Shown here: piece after piece, positions 19,147 to 28,541 of the stretch
Layout: every line of letters starts with the position of its first letter
How positions within the stretch are numbered: the first letter of the stretch is position 1
From: JAJFUE01 sp039683515
GTDB lineage: Bacteria > Sumerlaeota > Sumerlaeia > MVZB01
Assembly: GCA_039683515.1 (NCBI GenBank)
Contig: JBDKRG010000035.1
Location: forward strand, 27,139-91,138
Reading direction: 5' to 3'
DNA: 64,000 nucleotides
Position numbers and translations under genes: made by a program
Notes under the pieces: generated by a model
What the model was told of the DNA's origin: nothing
Database searches by the model: none
What the model saw: only the letters and a program-made list of their open reading frames with translations

Positions 19147-19356
19147 CCCAAGCGCTGAATGCGCGAAAGAATACAGCCTGGGGCGCAGCGCAGCGAAGCC
19201 CCAGGTAATGGCCGCAATTGTGGTGGGAGCGCTGAAGGCGCGAGAGAAACCGATTTCTTTCGCGCCTTCAGCGCTCCGGTCGATATGGGTTCGCAACCTG
19301 GGGCTGCGCTTCGCTGCGCCCCAGGCTATATTCTCTTGCGCCTTCAGCGCAAAAAT
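19147..19356. repeat. Nested palindromic repeat block
   Basis: A central perfect 18-bp inverted repeat (19226-19243 with 19260-19277; arms GGAGCGCTGAAGGCGCGA and complement) is flanked by outer arms that are also inverted copies of each other: AGCCTGGGGCGCAGCG near 19174 and CTGCGCCCCAGGCT near 19311. The block lies between the convergent hypothetical and kinase genes and could end transcription from both sides. Confidence 0.85.
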
Positions 19357-19363
19357 TTGATTG

Positions 19364-22300
19364 CTAACTTAATTTGATCTCGTCGAGCGCGGCGAGGATT
19401 TCCTTGGCCGACTGCCAGCGCTGGGCGGGGTCCTTGGCCAGGCACTTCATGACGATCGCGTTGTAGTCCTCGGGGACGTCCTTGAGCGGCTTGGGCTCGA
19501 CGAACATGTGCTGGTAGGCGAGGTCGCCCTCGGTGAACGGCGGCTTGCCGGCGGCCATCTCGTAGAACACGGCGCCCATCGAGTAGATGTCGGCGCGGTG
19601 GTCGACAGGGGCGCCCTTGACCTGTTCGGGCGACATGTAGAGCGGCGTGCCGACGATCACGCCGGTCTGCGTCGACTCGGAGCCGGTCTCGTCCTGGACC
19701 ATCTTGGCGATGCCGAAGTCGGTGACCTTGATCTGGTCGTCGCGGGTGAGCATCAGGTTGGCCGGCTTGATGTCGCGGTGCACGATGCCGATCGAGTGGG
19801 CGTAATCCATGGCCGTGCAGACTTCCTTCGCGTAACGAAGGATCTGGTCCATGGCCAGCTTGTGACCCGGCGCCTGCCGCAGCTTCTGCCTGAGGTCGCT
19901 GCCCTCGACGAACTCCATCGAGATGTATTTGCGGCCGCGTTCCTCGCCGATGTCGTGGATGCGGACGATGTGCGGGTGGGCCAGGCGCCGTGCGTTGCGC
20001 GCCTCCTGCCGGAAGCGGCGCACGGCCTCGGCGTTGCGGATCAGGTTGTCGGGCAGGATCTTGAGGGCGACCATCTCGTCGAGCTCGTGGTCGCGGGCCT
20101 TGTAGACGATGCCCATCGCGCCGCGCCCGAGCTCCTGCATGAGCTCGTAGCGCGCCTTGGCTTCCTCGGAGAGGCTGTTGAGGATCGCGGTGCGCTCGGC
20201 GCTGGCCTGGATGACGCCCGTGTCGACGAGCCGCTCGAGCTTGCCCTTGACGTCGCGGTAGGTGATGTCGGCGGCGAAGATCTGCTTGTAGACCTCGCGC
20301 GCGCCCTGGATGTCGTGGACGGCCTCGTAGCGCTGGCCCAGTTCGTAGAGCAGGCCCTTGATCTCGTCGTCGATCGGCAGGCGGCGCAGCTCCTGCAGCG
20401 CCAGGTCGAGCATTCCCTTGGCCATGAAGCAGCGCGCCAGGTTGCGCAGGGAGTCGGCCTCCCAGCGGTAGTCGCGGCTCGTCTGCTGGAAGCAGGAGAT
20501 CGCCAGATCGTGCTTGTCGATGCGCATCGCGAGCCGGCCGAGCTGGAAGCGGACCTCGGTCGAGTCGCGCTGGGAGAGGATCTGCTGGTAGAGACCGAGC
20601 AGGGTGCGGATGATTTCCTCGTGGTCCGGATGGAGGTGATAGGCCTGCTCGAGCGCCTCGCGCGCGCCGGGCAGGTCGTCGCGCACGAGCAGGATGCGGC
20701 CCTTCTCGAGGTGGGCGAGGGCGTCCTGCGGGTTGCGCTCGATGATCTGTTCGTAGGCCTTGAGGACATGGGCCGAGTGGCCGGGGTCGAGCCGCAGGAT
20801 GTCGGCCAGCTGCCGGCGCGCCTCGGCGAGGCGCGAGGAGAAGATCAGCGTGTCGGCCAGGTAATAGCGCAGCGGGAACGCGCGCGGCGTGTTCTCGATC
20901 AGGCCTTCCATCAGTTCGATCGCCGCGCCGAGCTGGCCGGGGTTGCGCGTCAGCATGTTCTTGATCGTCTGGATGACGTGGTCCCACGTCTCGCGCGCGG
21001 CGTAGGCGCGGGCCGCCGCGAGGTAATGCTGGGGTTCCTCGGGGCGCAGCTTGATGGCGCGGTTGTAGATCTCGATGGCGGCGTTGTCGCTGCGCCGGCG
21101 CCGGCCGTAAAGCGAGCTGAGCGAAACCAGGGCCTCGGTGTCGCCCGGGTTGTCGGCCAGGACCTGTTCGTAGCCGCTGATGGCCGACTCCATCTGGTTG
21201 GCCTTGTCGCTGACCGACGCCGTCAGCTTGAGCAGTTCCTTGTTGTCCGGCTCGATCTCGCGCAGCCTGGCGCAGAGCTCCAGGGCGCGCTCGGGCAGGT
21301 CGGCGCCGTGCCAGCAGCGCGCCAGGGCCAGCCCGATGTCGAAGCGCTCGGGGTGGCGCTCGTGGACGGCGGCGAAGACCTGGGCGGCCTCCTGGTCGAT
21401 CCGCCCCTTGCGCAGGTAGATCGCGGCGAGGTTGTCCTGGATCGTCGCGTGGCCCGGCTGGTGGAGCAGGGCCTCGCGGTAGATCGGCTCGGCCTTGTCC
21501 TCGACGATCCCCTGCCGGCAATAGGCGTCGGCCAGCTGCAGGAGCAGGTCGCGGTCGCGCCGCCCCATGGCCAGCAGCGGCTCGACGGCGCGGATCGTCA
21601 GGGCGTCGTCCTGGTCGGTGCGGGCGATCTCGGCCAGCTGGGCCAGGATCGTTTCGTCCTGGGCGTGGTGCACGAGCGCCCGTTCGTAGAGCATCTTCGC
21701 CTCGCCGTCCTGGCGGCCTTCCTGGGCGTAGCCGTGGCTGACGGCGAGGAGGATCTCCGGGGCGTCGGGGTTGGTCTCGAGCGCCCGGGCGAAAATCTTC
21801 ATCGCGGTGGAGTCGAGCCGGTGCTCGGCGGCGTAGCACGCCCCGAGCAGCCGCAGCCCGACCGAGTCGTTGGGGTTGACCTGCAGGACCTGCTGCGCGT
21901 GCAGCATCGCCTCCTTGGTGTGGCCCGACTGCAGGTTGCGGGTGGCGAGGATGATGTGCGCCGGCGGTGACGCGGCGTCCATCTCGAGCAGTTCCCGGGC
22001 GAGTTGCTGAGCCTGCTCGTCGTAGCGGCGCGCCTCCTTGCAGGCCTGGCAGAACGTGCGCAGGAACGCGCGGTCCTTGCGGCGCTCGGGCAGGACGCGC
22101 TCGAGGGTCGGCAGGATCTCGGGCGAGGTGATGCCGAGCTCGATGTAGAGGTCGGTGAGCAGTCCCGGCAGCTTCGGCTCGTCGAACTGGTGGATCACGG
22201 CCTGGCGGTAGGCCTCGAGGGCCTCGCGCGAGCGGCCGAGCTGCTGCTGCGTCTGGCCGAGGAGGAAGAACCAGGGGCCCGGATTGCGGCTGATCTGGGC

Positions 22301-24262
22301 CATCTGGGTGTAGATGTCGGCGGCCTGCTCGTCGTGGCGCGGGATCGACGAGTACGCGGTGGCCAGCGCCGCGAGGTAGCTCGGCTCGCTGGGGGCGAAC
22401 CGGCGCGCGCGCTCGAACGCCGGGGCGCTCGTGGCGTCAAACCGCTTTTGCGACAGATACAGGTCGGCGACCTCGGTGACGATCGACGTCCGGTTCGGGA
22501 AGATGCGCGAGACCTTGCCGAGCAGCTCGATGGCGCGGTCCGGGGCGCCCCCCTCCAGCGCCCGGTGCGCCCGCTCGCGCAGCAGCCACGCCCAGCCGTG
22601 CCGCGCCGCCATCCACCCGAGCCACCCGATCAGCCCCGCGATCACGATCGACATGAGGACGATCAGGACGAGGTTCTTGCGGATCGTGAACGAGCGCTTG
22701 AGGGCCAGCGCGTCGCGGCGGTGCGGGTTCTGGTCGAGGACCGAATTGATCGTGTCCAGCGCCTCTTCGTAGCGCCCCTCGGCGCCCAGGCCGCGCGCCT
22801 TGGCGAGGGACTGTTCCAGCTTGCCGGCGAACTGCTTCATCTGCTCGGCCCTGAACACGTTGTAGGCGCGGTTGAGATGGCCGGCGCGCGTCGGGCCGCC
22901 GAGCATGCCGAGCCACGGCGGCGAATTCGCCAGGAACGGGATGCCGAGGTCGAGCAGGTAGCACGTCCCGTCGATGTCGGTGCGCGTGAAGACTTCGGTT
23001 TCGGTCCCCGCCAGCAGCGGGCCGACGATCGGCGTGGCGACCGGTTCGCGCGGCAGGTCGAAGCGCGCCGCCAGCGAGCGGGCGCGCAGGTCCAGGAGGC
23101 TGACGCCCCGGATGTCGCAGAACACGGCATACGGCTTGCGCCCGGCCCCGTAGAAGACCGCCGGCGCGCTGGTGATGTTGTGCGGGTGGCCGTATTCGGC
23201 GTAGGGGCGCTTGGGCTCCCAGAACGACCCGCCGCTGCGGCCGTTGATGAGGTAAAAACCCTTGGGGCGGGGGATCAGGATGTCGTCGCACTTGTCGCCG
23301 TCGACGTCGATGGCGACGAGCGGCCCGCTCGGCTTGCTCAGGATCGAGCGCTGCGAGGGGTGGCCGTCGCCGGTTCCCGCGGGCCAGCCCGGTTCCATCA
23401 GGTCGTGACCGACCCGGAAGGCGTGCAGGTAGCCGATCGAGTCGGCGACGACGAGCTCGGAGGTGTCGTCGCCGTTGAGGTCGGCGAGCGTCACGCCGAG
23501 CCACGTCCGTTCCTGGTTGGCGAGCCGGCCGTGGATCGCGACCTCGGGGCGGCGCCCGGAAAACGTCGTCAGCGCCCCTTCCATCGTCACGAACGAGATG
23601 TGCGGCTCGGGGCCGTCGAGGTCGGTGGCGCCGACGACGGGCGTGGCGTTGAGGGTGTCGATCGTCTTGTAGCGGAAAACGCTGTTGTCGAGGATCCGGC
23701 CGGGCTGCAGGAGGTAGCCGTTGAGCGTCCGCTCGCCGGGGTCGTACAGGATGAGGCCTTCGCGGTAGGGGGTCTGGGATTCGGCCCCGGTCCACGGGAA
23801 CGTCACCGGCGGCAGGCCCGGCGAGAACGGCGCGCGGAGTTGGTGCTCGGTCTTGCCGGTGGCGCCGTTCAGGACGTAGATGTTGCCGGCGGTGGTGACG
23901 ACGACGACCTCGATGCGGCCCATGCCGAGGAAGTTGCCGGTCACGGGGCTGAGCAGCGTCCCATCGAGCTCGCGCGACCAGAGGACTTCGCCCGAGACCA
24001 TGTCGATGGCCGAGACGTTCTTCGTCACGTCCACCTGGATGACTTCGTAGCGATTGTCGAGGTCGACGTCGGCCGCGATCGGCTCGGGGGCGTTATGGTA
24101 GCCGACCGTCTGCGACCACAGCTGGGTGATCGAGGCATCGGCCGCCATCGCCACGGCGCTCCAAAACAGGATTGCCACGAGCCACAGCCGACCGACCAGG
24201 GACGGCGTGACCCTCCTCGCAATCGTCTTGAAATTGGACCGCCCGCCCGGCGATGTCAGCAT
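19364..24262 (-). CDS. Membrane Ser/Thr protein kinase: extracytoplasmic beta-propeller, TPR array, C-terminal kinase
   Basis: A 1632-residue protein. Residues 17-41 form a signal-peptide-like segment ending in AMA-ADAS. About 45-480 is a PQQ/FG-GAP-type beta-propeller with strands such as ISAIDMVSGEVLW and ADVDLDNRYEVI, and DxDxDG-like loops (DVDGDKCDDI) that probably bind calcium. A single membrane helix lies at about 527-550 (NLVLIVLMSIVIAGLIGWLG). About 570-1330 is an array of tetratricopeptide-like repeats. The C-terminus (about 1372-1632) is a complete Hanks kinase: GRGAMGIVYKA glycine loop, VALK lysine near 1401, HRDIKPAN near 1495 and DFG at 1515-1517, with an activation loop containing ESTQTGVIVGTPLYMSPEQ. 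Bacterial PknB-like kinases usually have the kinase first and the sensor outside at the C-terminus; here the order is reversed. It is divergent from a GT4 gene. Ligand and substrates are unknown. Confidence 0.9.
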   Translation of the reverse strand: MLTSPGGRSNFKTIARRVTPSLVGRLWLVAILFWSAVAMAADASITQLWSQTVGYHNAPEPIAADVDLDNRYEVIQVDVTKNVSAIDMVSGEVLWSRELDGTLLSPVTGNFLGMGRIEVVVVTTAGNIYVLNGATGKTEHQLRAPFSPGLPPVTFPWTGAESQTPYREGLILYDPGERTLNGYLLQPGRILDNSVFRYKTIDTLNATPVVGATDLDGPEPHISFVTMEGALTTFSGRRPEVAIHGRLANQERTWLGVTLADLNGDDTSELVVADSIGYLHAFRVGHDLMEPGWPAGTGDGHPSQRSILSKPSGPLVAIDVDGDKCDDILIPRPKGFYLINGRSGGSFWEPKRPYAEYGHPHNITSAPAVFYGAGRKPYAVFCDIRGVSLLDLRARSLAARFDLPREPVATPIVGPLLAGTETEVFTRTDIDGTCYLLDLGIPFLANSPPWLGMLGGPTRAGHLNRAYNVFRAEQMKQFAGKLEQSLAKARGLGAEGRYEEALDTINSVLDQNPHRRDALALKRSFTIRKNLVLIVLMSIVIAGLIGWLGWMAARHGWAWLLRERAHRALEGGAPDRAIELLGKVSRIFPNRTSIVTEVADLYLSQKRFDATSAPAFERARRFAPSEPSYLAALATAYSSIPRHDEQAADIYTQMAQISRNPGPWFFLLGQTQQQLGRSREALEAYRQAVIHQFDEPKLPGLLTDLYIELGITSPEILPTLERVLPERRKDRAFLRTFCQACKEARRYDEQAQQLARELLEMDAASPPAHIILATRNLQSGHTKEAMLHAQQVLQVNPNDSVGLRLLGACYAAEHRLDSTAMKIFARALETNPDAPEILLAVSHGYAQEGRQDGEAKMLYERALVHHAQDETILAQLAEIARTDQDDALTIRAVEPLLAMGRRDRDLLLQLADAYCRQGIVEDKAEPIYREALLHQPGHATIQDNLAAIYLRKGRIDQEAAQVFAAVHERHPERFDIGLALARCWHGADLPERALELCARLREIEPDNKELLKLTASVSDKANQMESAISGYEQVLADNPGDTEALVSLSSLYGRRRRSDNAAIEIYNRAIKLRPEEPQHYLAAARAYAARETWDHVIQTIKNMLTRNPGQLGAAIELMEGLIENTPRAFPLRYYLADTLIFSSRLAEARRQLADILRLDPGHSAHVLKAYEQIIERNPQDALAHLEKGRILLVRDDLPGAREALEQAYHLHPDHEEIIRTLLGLYQQILSQRDSTEVRFQLGRLAMRIDKHDLAISCFQQTSRDYRWEADSLRNLARCFMAKGMLDLALQELRRLPIDDEIKGLLYELGQRYEAVHDIQGAREVYKQIFAADITYRDVKGKLERLVDTGVIQASAERTAILNSLSEEAKARYELMQELGRGAMGIVYKARDHELDEMVALKILPDNLIRNAEAVRRFRQEARNARRLAHPHIVRIHDIGEERGRKYISMEFVEGSDLRQKLRQAPGHKLAMDQILRYAKEVCTAMDYAHSIGIVHRDIKPANLMLTRDDQIKVTDFGIAKMVQDETGSESTQTGVIVGTPLYMSPEQVKGAPVDHRADIYSMGAVFYEMAAGKPPFTEGDLAYQHMFVEPKPLKDVPEDYNAIVMKCLAKDPAQRWQSAKEILAALDEIKLS

Positions 24263-24374
24263 GAGTCACCTTTCGCGTTGAAATTCCGCGCGGTTTGCTC
24301 CTAAGTATAAGAACAACCGTGTCGAATGACACCAGCAAAATCAACCACAAAGCTGAACGACCATCTCCCCATCC

Positions 24375-25538
24375 ATGCCAGAAACAGATTCCGCCGCCTC
24401 CGCGGCCCGCCGCCGGCTGGCCGAAATCCCGGCCGCCGTCGTCCATGACTGGCTTCTGGGCATGCGCGGCGGCGAGTGGGTCCTCGAGTCGATCCTCAAT
24501 CTCCTGCCGTCGGCGCACGTCCATACGCTCTTTTATCGCCCCGATTCGGTGATCACCTCCATCAACCGCCGCGCGATCCACCCGAGCGCCCTCAACGGGC
24601 TCCCCGGCGTGCGCCACTACTACCGCTGGCTCCTGCCGTGGCTGCCGCAGGCGATCGAGGCGATGCCGATCGATCCGGACCGCCGGCTGGTCCTCGCCAC
24701 GAGCCACTGCGTCGCCCACGGCATCAAGACCCCGCCCGGCTCGGTGCACATCAACTACTACTTCAGCCCGATGCGTTACCTCTACGACCAGCAGTGGCTT
24801 TACCGCCAGCGCGGGGGGCTGGCGTCGCTGGGGCTGAAGACGTGGTCGGGGCGGCTGGGCCGCTGGGACGTCGAGGCGGCCGCCCGCGCCGATCACATCT
24901 GGGCGATCTCGCAGTTCGTCGCCCGGCGCGTCGAGCAGGCCTACGGCCGCAAGCCGCGCGTCATCTACCCGCCCGTCCGGACGCAACGGTTCGTCCCGCC
25001 GGACGCGCCGCGCCGGTCCACTGAATATCTTCTCGTCTCGGCGATGGTTCCATATAAGCGAATTAGTCTGGCGATCGCGTGCGCGAACAGGCTCAAGCTG
25101 CCGCTGCGGGTGGTCGGGCAGGGGCCGTTGCTCGGCGCGATGCGCCAAATGGCCGGCCCGAGCGTCCGCGTCGTCGGCCCCGTCGGCGAGCGCGAGCTGA
25201 TCGAGCTCTACCAGACGCGCCGCGCCCTGATCTACGCCGCCGAGGAGGATTTCGGGATCGTGCCGCTGGAGGCGATGGCGTGCGGGATGCCGGTCCTGGG
25301 CCTGCGCGCCGGCGGCCTGAAAGAGACGATCCAGGAGGGCGTGACCGGCGCGTTTTTCGACGAGCCGACGGAAGACTGCCTGGCCGCCGCGCTCGAAAAA
25401 TTCGAGCCCGAGGCCTACGCCGCCGCCGCCTGCCGCGCCAGAGCGGAGGCCTTCGGCGAGGAAAGATTTCTGGATGAAATCGCGCAGGCCATGATCGAAG
25501 CGCTTGAGGCATCGGAAAACGGGCGGGTAACCCGGTAG
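24375..25538 (+). CDS. Family 4 glycosyltransferase (GT-B)
   Basis: A 387-residue retaining GT-B enzyme. The N-terminal domain starts with VVHDWLLGMRGGEWVLE, typical of the WbaZ/mannosyltransferase-like branch, and contains TSHCVAHGIKTP and NYYFSPMRYLYDQQW. The C-terminal donor-binding domain has the E-x7-E-type motif AAEEDFGIVPLEAMACGMPVLGL. It should use a nucleotide sugar, perhaps a GDP-hexose judging by the branch, on the cytoplasmic side of the membrane. It is divergent from the big kinase gene and separated from the main polysaccharide locus by 15 kb. Assignment to GT4 is secure; the sugar is not. Confidence 0.9.
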   Translation: MPETDSAASAARRRLAEIPAAVVHDWLLGMRGGEWVLESILNLLPSAHVHTLFYRPDSVITSINRRAIHPSALNGLPGVRHYYRWLLPWLPQAIEAMPIDPDRRLVLATSHCVAHGIKTPPGSVHINYYFSPMRYLYDQQWLYRQRGGLASLGLKTWSGRLGRWDVEAAARADHIWAISQFVARRVEQAYGRKPRVIYPPVRTQRFVPPDAPRRSTEYLLVSAMVPYKRISLAIACANRLKLPLRVVGQGPLLGAMRQMAGPSVRVVGPVGERELIELYQTRRALIYAAEEDFGIVPLEAMACGMPVLGLRAGGLKETIQEGVTGAFFDEPTEDCLAAALEKFEPEAYAAAACRARAEAFGEERFLDEIAQAMIEALEASENGRVTR

Positions 25539-25653
25539 TTGTTGCCGAGATTCCCGCGAGATTCCCGTGCTTCGTTAAGAAAATCAAAGATTATCTGTTT
25601 TATGCTTTGGATCCTTATCCGCCTACTTGAAATGAGGTGCTACAAATGAGGAA

Positions 25654-25989
25654 TTGGCTCTTTTATCGAGGAGTTTTGTTACGAGTGTCGTTGTGGGATA
25701 TTTTATGGCCGTCGTGCCGATGATACGGTATCATATGGGAGTGACATTAATTGGAAAAATAGAAAATGGTAAATATTATTCGGGATATCATGGATTCTAT
25801 TATCCTGTTAGTAATCATGAATTCATGATCTCATGGCTGGGTGTTTTAATTATGAATCTATCCTTGTGCATATTGGTTCTAAATGAATATATTAAATCTA
25901 AAAAAACAGCAGGGAGTACATACGTAATGGTAATGTTGGCTGTTGTGGATATTTTAATGGTAATAAAAGCATTATCTATATTTTTATAA
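25654..25989 (+). CDS. Small AT-rich membrane protein of unknown function
   Basis: A 111-residue frame with three hydrophobic segments (about 8-24, 58-76 and 90-109) and a central Tyr-rich loop (KYYSGYHGFYYPVSNHEF). I recognise no family. The DNA from about 25600 to 26010 is strongly AT-rich with A/T-ending codons, unlike every neighbour, which suggests recent transfer. The frame opens with TTG just after ATGAGGAA; a separate ATG at 25646 reads into another frame and stops after 26 codons, so the 5' end may have suffered a frameshift. It could be a genuine transferred gene or the remains of one. Confidence 0.45.
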   Translation: MALLSRSFVTSVVVGYFMAVVPMIRYHMGVTLIGKIENGKYYSGYHGFYYPVSNHEFMISWLGVLIMNLSLCILVLNEYIKSKKTAGSTYVMVMLAVVDILMVIKALSIFL

Positions 25990-26141
25990 ATATAAATATT
26001 GGGAACGCATGACGGCTCGAAATCGGGGGCGTGCACTTCGTTTATTTACTGAGATTTACGATGACAGCTACCGGAATAGATCCTCCTCGGGGGGAGTTGT
26101 ATTTGCGGGGTTGGGTTTGCGGCCGGGTTTTTGCGGGGTGA

Positions 26142-26348
26142 GGACTCGGACAGGAAAAACACGCCGGCGCCCTGGATGTCACTGTGGGCGACGTGGCCGG
26201 GGGCATCGATGGCGACGGCTGGGGGGATGCGAACCATGACGCGATTATGATGACGAGCGGGGGAAAGTCAAACTATATGGCCAAGATGACAAATGCGGCA
26301 GGGTTGAACTCGGTAGCCGTCGCCGAATGGCCGTATCAGAGCGCTTGA
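26142..26348 (+). pseudogene. Remnant of the C-terminus of an FG-GAP/calcium-loop repeat protein
   Basis: An open frame with no start codon (a TGA precedes it at 26139) encodes a protein-like C-terminus: ALDVTVGDVAGGIDGDGWGD, then HDAIMMTSGGKSNYMAKM and a final AEWPYQSA before TGA. The IDGDGWGDANHD stretch is the calcium-binding loop of FG-GAP/VCBS-type propeller blades. GC content and codon use return to the genomic norm here, unlike the AT-rich DNA just upstream. I read it as the tail of a secreted repeat protein whose larger 5' part was replaced or lost. The surrounding 25990-26426 stretch has nothing else I can support. Confidence 0.5.
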
Positions 26349-26426
26349 TGCTTGGAAAATTGCGAGGTAGTATCGGCGGCCGAAGGGTGTTGTTCATTCG
26401 TATCGCTCATAAAAGGAATGCGGGTC

Positions 26427-28439
26427 ATGATGATCAGGATCGCTGTCGCCGTCTTGTTGTTGGCCGTCGTGGATATTTCCGCGCAGGCAAAATCCAACCA
26501 GCTGGCCGATCGGTCCATGTTGACCGATGTGCTCGAGCCCGGCGAGGCGTTGGACGACGTCCGCACCAGCGAAACCATCAAGACGAAAGACACCCGGCAG
26601 GCGTTTCACGCGCCGGCCACCTTGCGGCAATGGGAGGAGCGCAAGGCCGAGTTGCGCCGGCGCATCATGGTCTCGGCCGGCCTGTGGCCGATGCCCGAGA
26701 AAACCGACCTGCATCCCGAAGTCTTCGACCGCAAGCAGCACGAGACATACACGGTTGAAAAAGTCATGCTGGAGACCTACCCGGGCTATTACCTGACGGG
26801 CAATCTGTATCGACCCCGGCAAACGCGCGCCGGCCAGAAGTTCCCGGCGATTCTCTCTCCGCACGGCCATTGGAGCAAAGGGCGGCTCTCGGATGCCGAT
26901 TCCGGTTCCATGCTCCGGCGGGCGGCCACGCTGGCCATGCAGGGTTATGTCTGTTTCTCATACGACATGGTCGGCTACGCCGATAATCGTTACCTTGTTG
27001 AAATGCACCGGTTTCAGGGTGAGAGTCTGGGACTGTGGGGTCTTACGCCCGGCGGGCTGCAACTTTGGAACTCGATCCGCGCGCTTGATTTCGTGGCCTC
27101 ATTGGACGAAGTCGATCCGAAAGCGATCGGTTGCACGGGAGCTTCGGGCGGAGGCTCGCAGACCTTTTTGTTGGCTGCAGTGGACGACCGAATCAGCGCG
27201 GCCGCACCGGTCTGCATGATTTCCCATATCATGCAGGGCGGGTGCATGTGCGAGAACATGCCCCAGCTGCGTCTGGACACCAACAACGTGGAATTGGCCG
27301 CGCTCATCGCCCCGCGCCCGCTGATCATGGTCTGTGCCACGGGTGATTGGACCAGCACAACCGCCCAGATCGAGTATCCGGCGATCCAGTCCGTGTATCG
27401 CCTGTATGGCGCCGAGGACCGGCTGGTGTATCGCATGCAGGACGCCCCGCACAACTACAACAAAGTTTCGCGCGAGCACGTCTATGCCTGGTTCGGCAAA
27501 CAGTTTTTCCCCGAGCGCCCGGCGGAAGCGTTCCGTGAGCCCGACATGAAGCTCGACCCGATCGCCGACCTGGCGGTGTTTGCCCGGCGCGATCCGCCGG
27601 AGCCGAACTTTGGCCTGCGGGGGCTGCTCGAATACTTCCGCGAGTCGCGCGAGGACCAGCTCATGGCGGCTCTCAACGGCGACCGTGAGTCGTTCATGCG
27701 GGGGTTCGGCGTCGCGTATCGGATGACCCTGGCCGTGAGCGAACCCGCGGCGGACGATATCCGTGTCCAACATCACGGCCGGAGCGATTCGCCGATCAAG
27801 AATGTCCGGCTCGAAAAATTCCTGATCCGCAATACGCGGACGCGACAGAGCGTTCCCGCCAACCTGTGGCTTCCGAAAAACCATGCCGGCAAGGAGCCTG
27901 TTCTGTTGATCGATCCGAAAGGCAAGCGCGCCCTGATCGGCCCCGATGGCGCTCCATGCGAAGTTCTTGCCGCTTATCTCAAAAGGGGGCAGCCGGTTCT
28001 GGGGATCGATTGTTTCGGAACGGGTGAATACATGAGCCGCGTGTGCTTCTGGGATGAATACGACTTCGATCTGCTTTACAACTGCTACAACTTGCCCCGC
28101 GCGGCCAATCGCATTCAAGACATCCTGCTGGCGGAATCATATCTGGCAAAGCGTTTCTCGCAGCCGGCCCGGATTGTCGGGCTGGAAGGCGCGGGCGGCT
28201 GTGTGCTGCTGGCTCACGGCCTGGCCGATCAATCGGCCGGAACAATCGCCGACCTGAAAGGCGTGTCGTTGAGCCAGGACGCCGCCTTCGAAGGCTTCCA
28301 TGTTTCAAATATTCGCCGCGCGGGCGATTTTGTCTCGTCCATCGTGGTTGGCGGCGCACGCCCCGTCGAATGCCGGAACAATCCCGATCCCGTCTTTCAG
28401 CGCCGCCTCGAGAAAGCAAAAGCCCTGGCGCGGCGCTGA
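26427..28439 (+). CDS. Secreted alpha/beta-hydrolase (acetyl-xylan-esterase/dienelactone-hydrolase-like)
   Basis: A 670-residue exported hydrolase. The start at 26427 follows AAAAGGA with nine bases between and gives a clean signal peptide (IRIAVAVLLLAVVDISAQA). The first half has the alpha/beta-hydrolase core: YYLTGNLYRP and SPHGHW (oxyanion side), nucleophile elbow GCTGASGGGSQ with Ser240, an acid-containing strand LIMVCATGDWT, and DAPHNYNK with His342. The second half (about 430-670) looks like a further, more divergent alpha/beta-hydrolase-like domain (VLLIDPKGKRALIG, VLGIDCFGTGEY, IVGLEGAGGCVLL). It resembles large esterases of polysaccharide-degrading uncultured bacteria, so deacylation of a plant or algal glycan is plausible. 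It stands in an accessory-looking region. Confidence 0.75.
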   Translation: MMIRIAVAVLLLAVVDISAQAKSNQLADRSMLTDVLEPGEALDDVRTSETIKTKDTRQAFHAPATLRQWEERKAELRRRIMVSAGLWPMPEKTDLHPEVFDRKQHETYTVEKVMLETYPGYYLTGNLYRPRQTRAGQKFPAILSPHGHWSKGRLSDADSGSMLRRAATLAMQGYVCFSYDMVGYADNRYLVEMHRFQGESLGLWGLTPGGLQLWNSIRALDFVASLDEVDPKAIGCTGASGGGSQTFLLAAVDDRISAAAPVCMISHIMQGGCMCENMPQLRLDTNNVELAALIAPRPLIMVCATGDWTSTTAQIEYPAIQSVYRLYGAEDRLVYRMQDAPHNYNKVSREHVYAWFGKQFFPERPAEAFREPDMKLDPIADLAVFARRDPPEPNFGLRGLLEYFRESREDQLMAALNGDRESFMRGFGVAYRMTLAVSEPAADDIRVQHHGRSDSPIKNVRLEKFLIRNTRTRQSVPANLWLPKNHAGKEPVLLIDPKGKRALIGPDGAPCEVLAAYLKRGQPVLGIDCFGTGEYMSRVCFWDEYDFDLLYNCYNLPRAANRIQDILLAESYLAKRFSQPARIVGLEGAGGCVLLAHGLADQSAGTIADLKGVSLSQDAAFEGFHVSNIRRAGDFVSSIVVGGARPVECRNNPDPVFQRRLEKAKALARR

Positions 28440-28486
28440 CAGTCCTGCAGGCAAGCAGGTCGCTTCGCCCCGCGGCGACATCAGCC

Positions 28487-28506
28487 GATCAGGATACGGC
28501 CTGATC
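28487..28506. terminator. Possible bidirectional terminator hairpin
   Basis: GATCAGG and CCTGATC form a seven-base-pair stem with a six-base loop between the convergent esterase and delta-60 genes. There is no T run, so this is a weak call. Confidence 0.35.
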
Positions 28507-28541
28507 ATGATGGTTGGGATCGTGCGTGATTGATTGGCCTA

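Noticed and set aside
19508..24304. Two plus-strand open frames of about 820 and 766 codons
   Set aside because: Antisense to the propeller-TPR-kinase gene, which has clear domains over its whole length.
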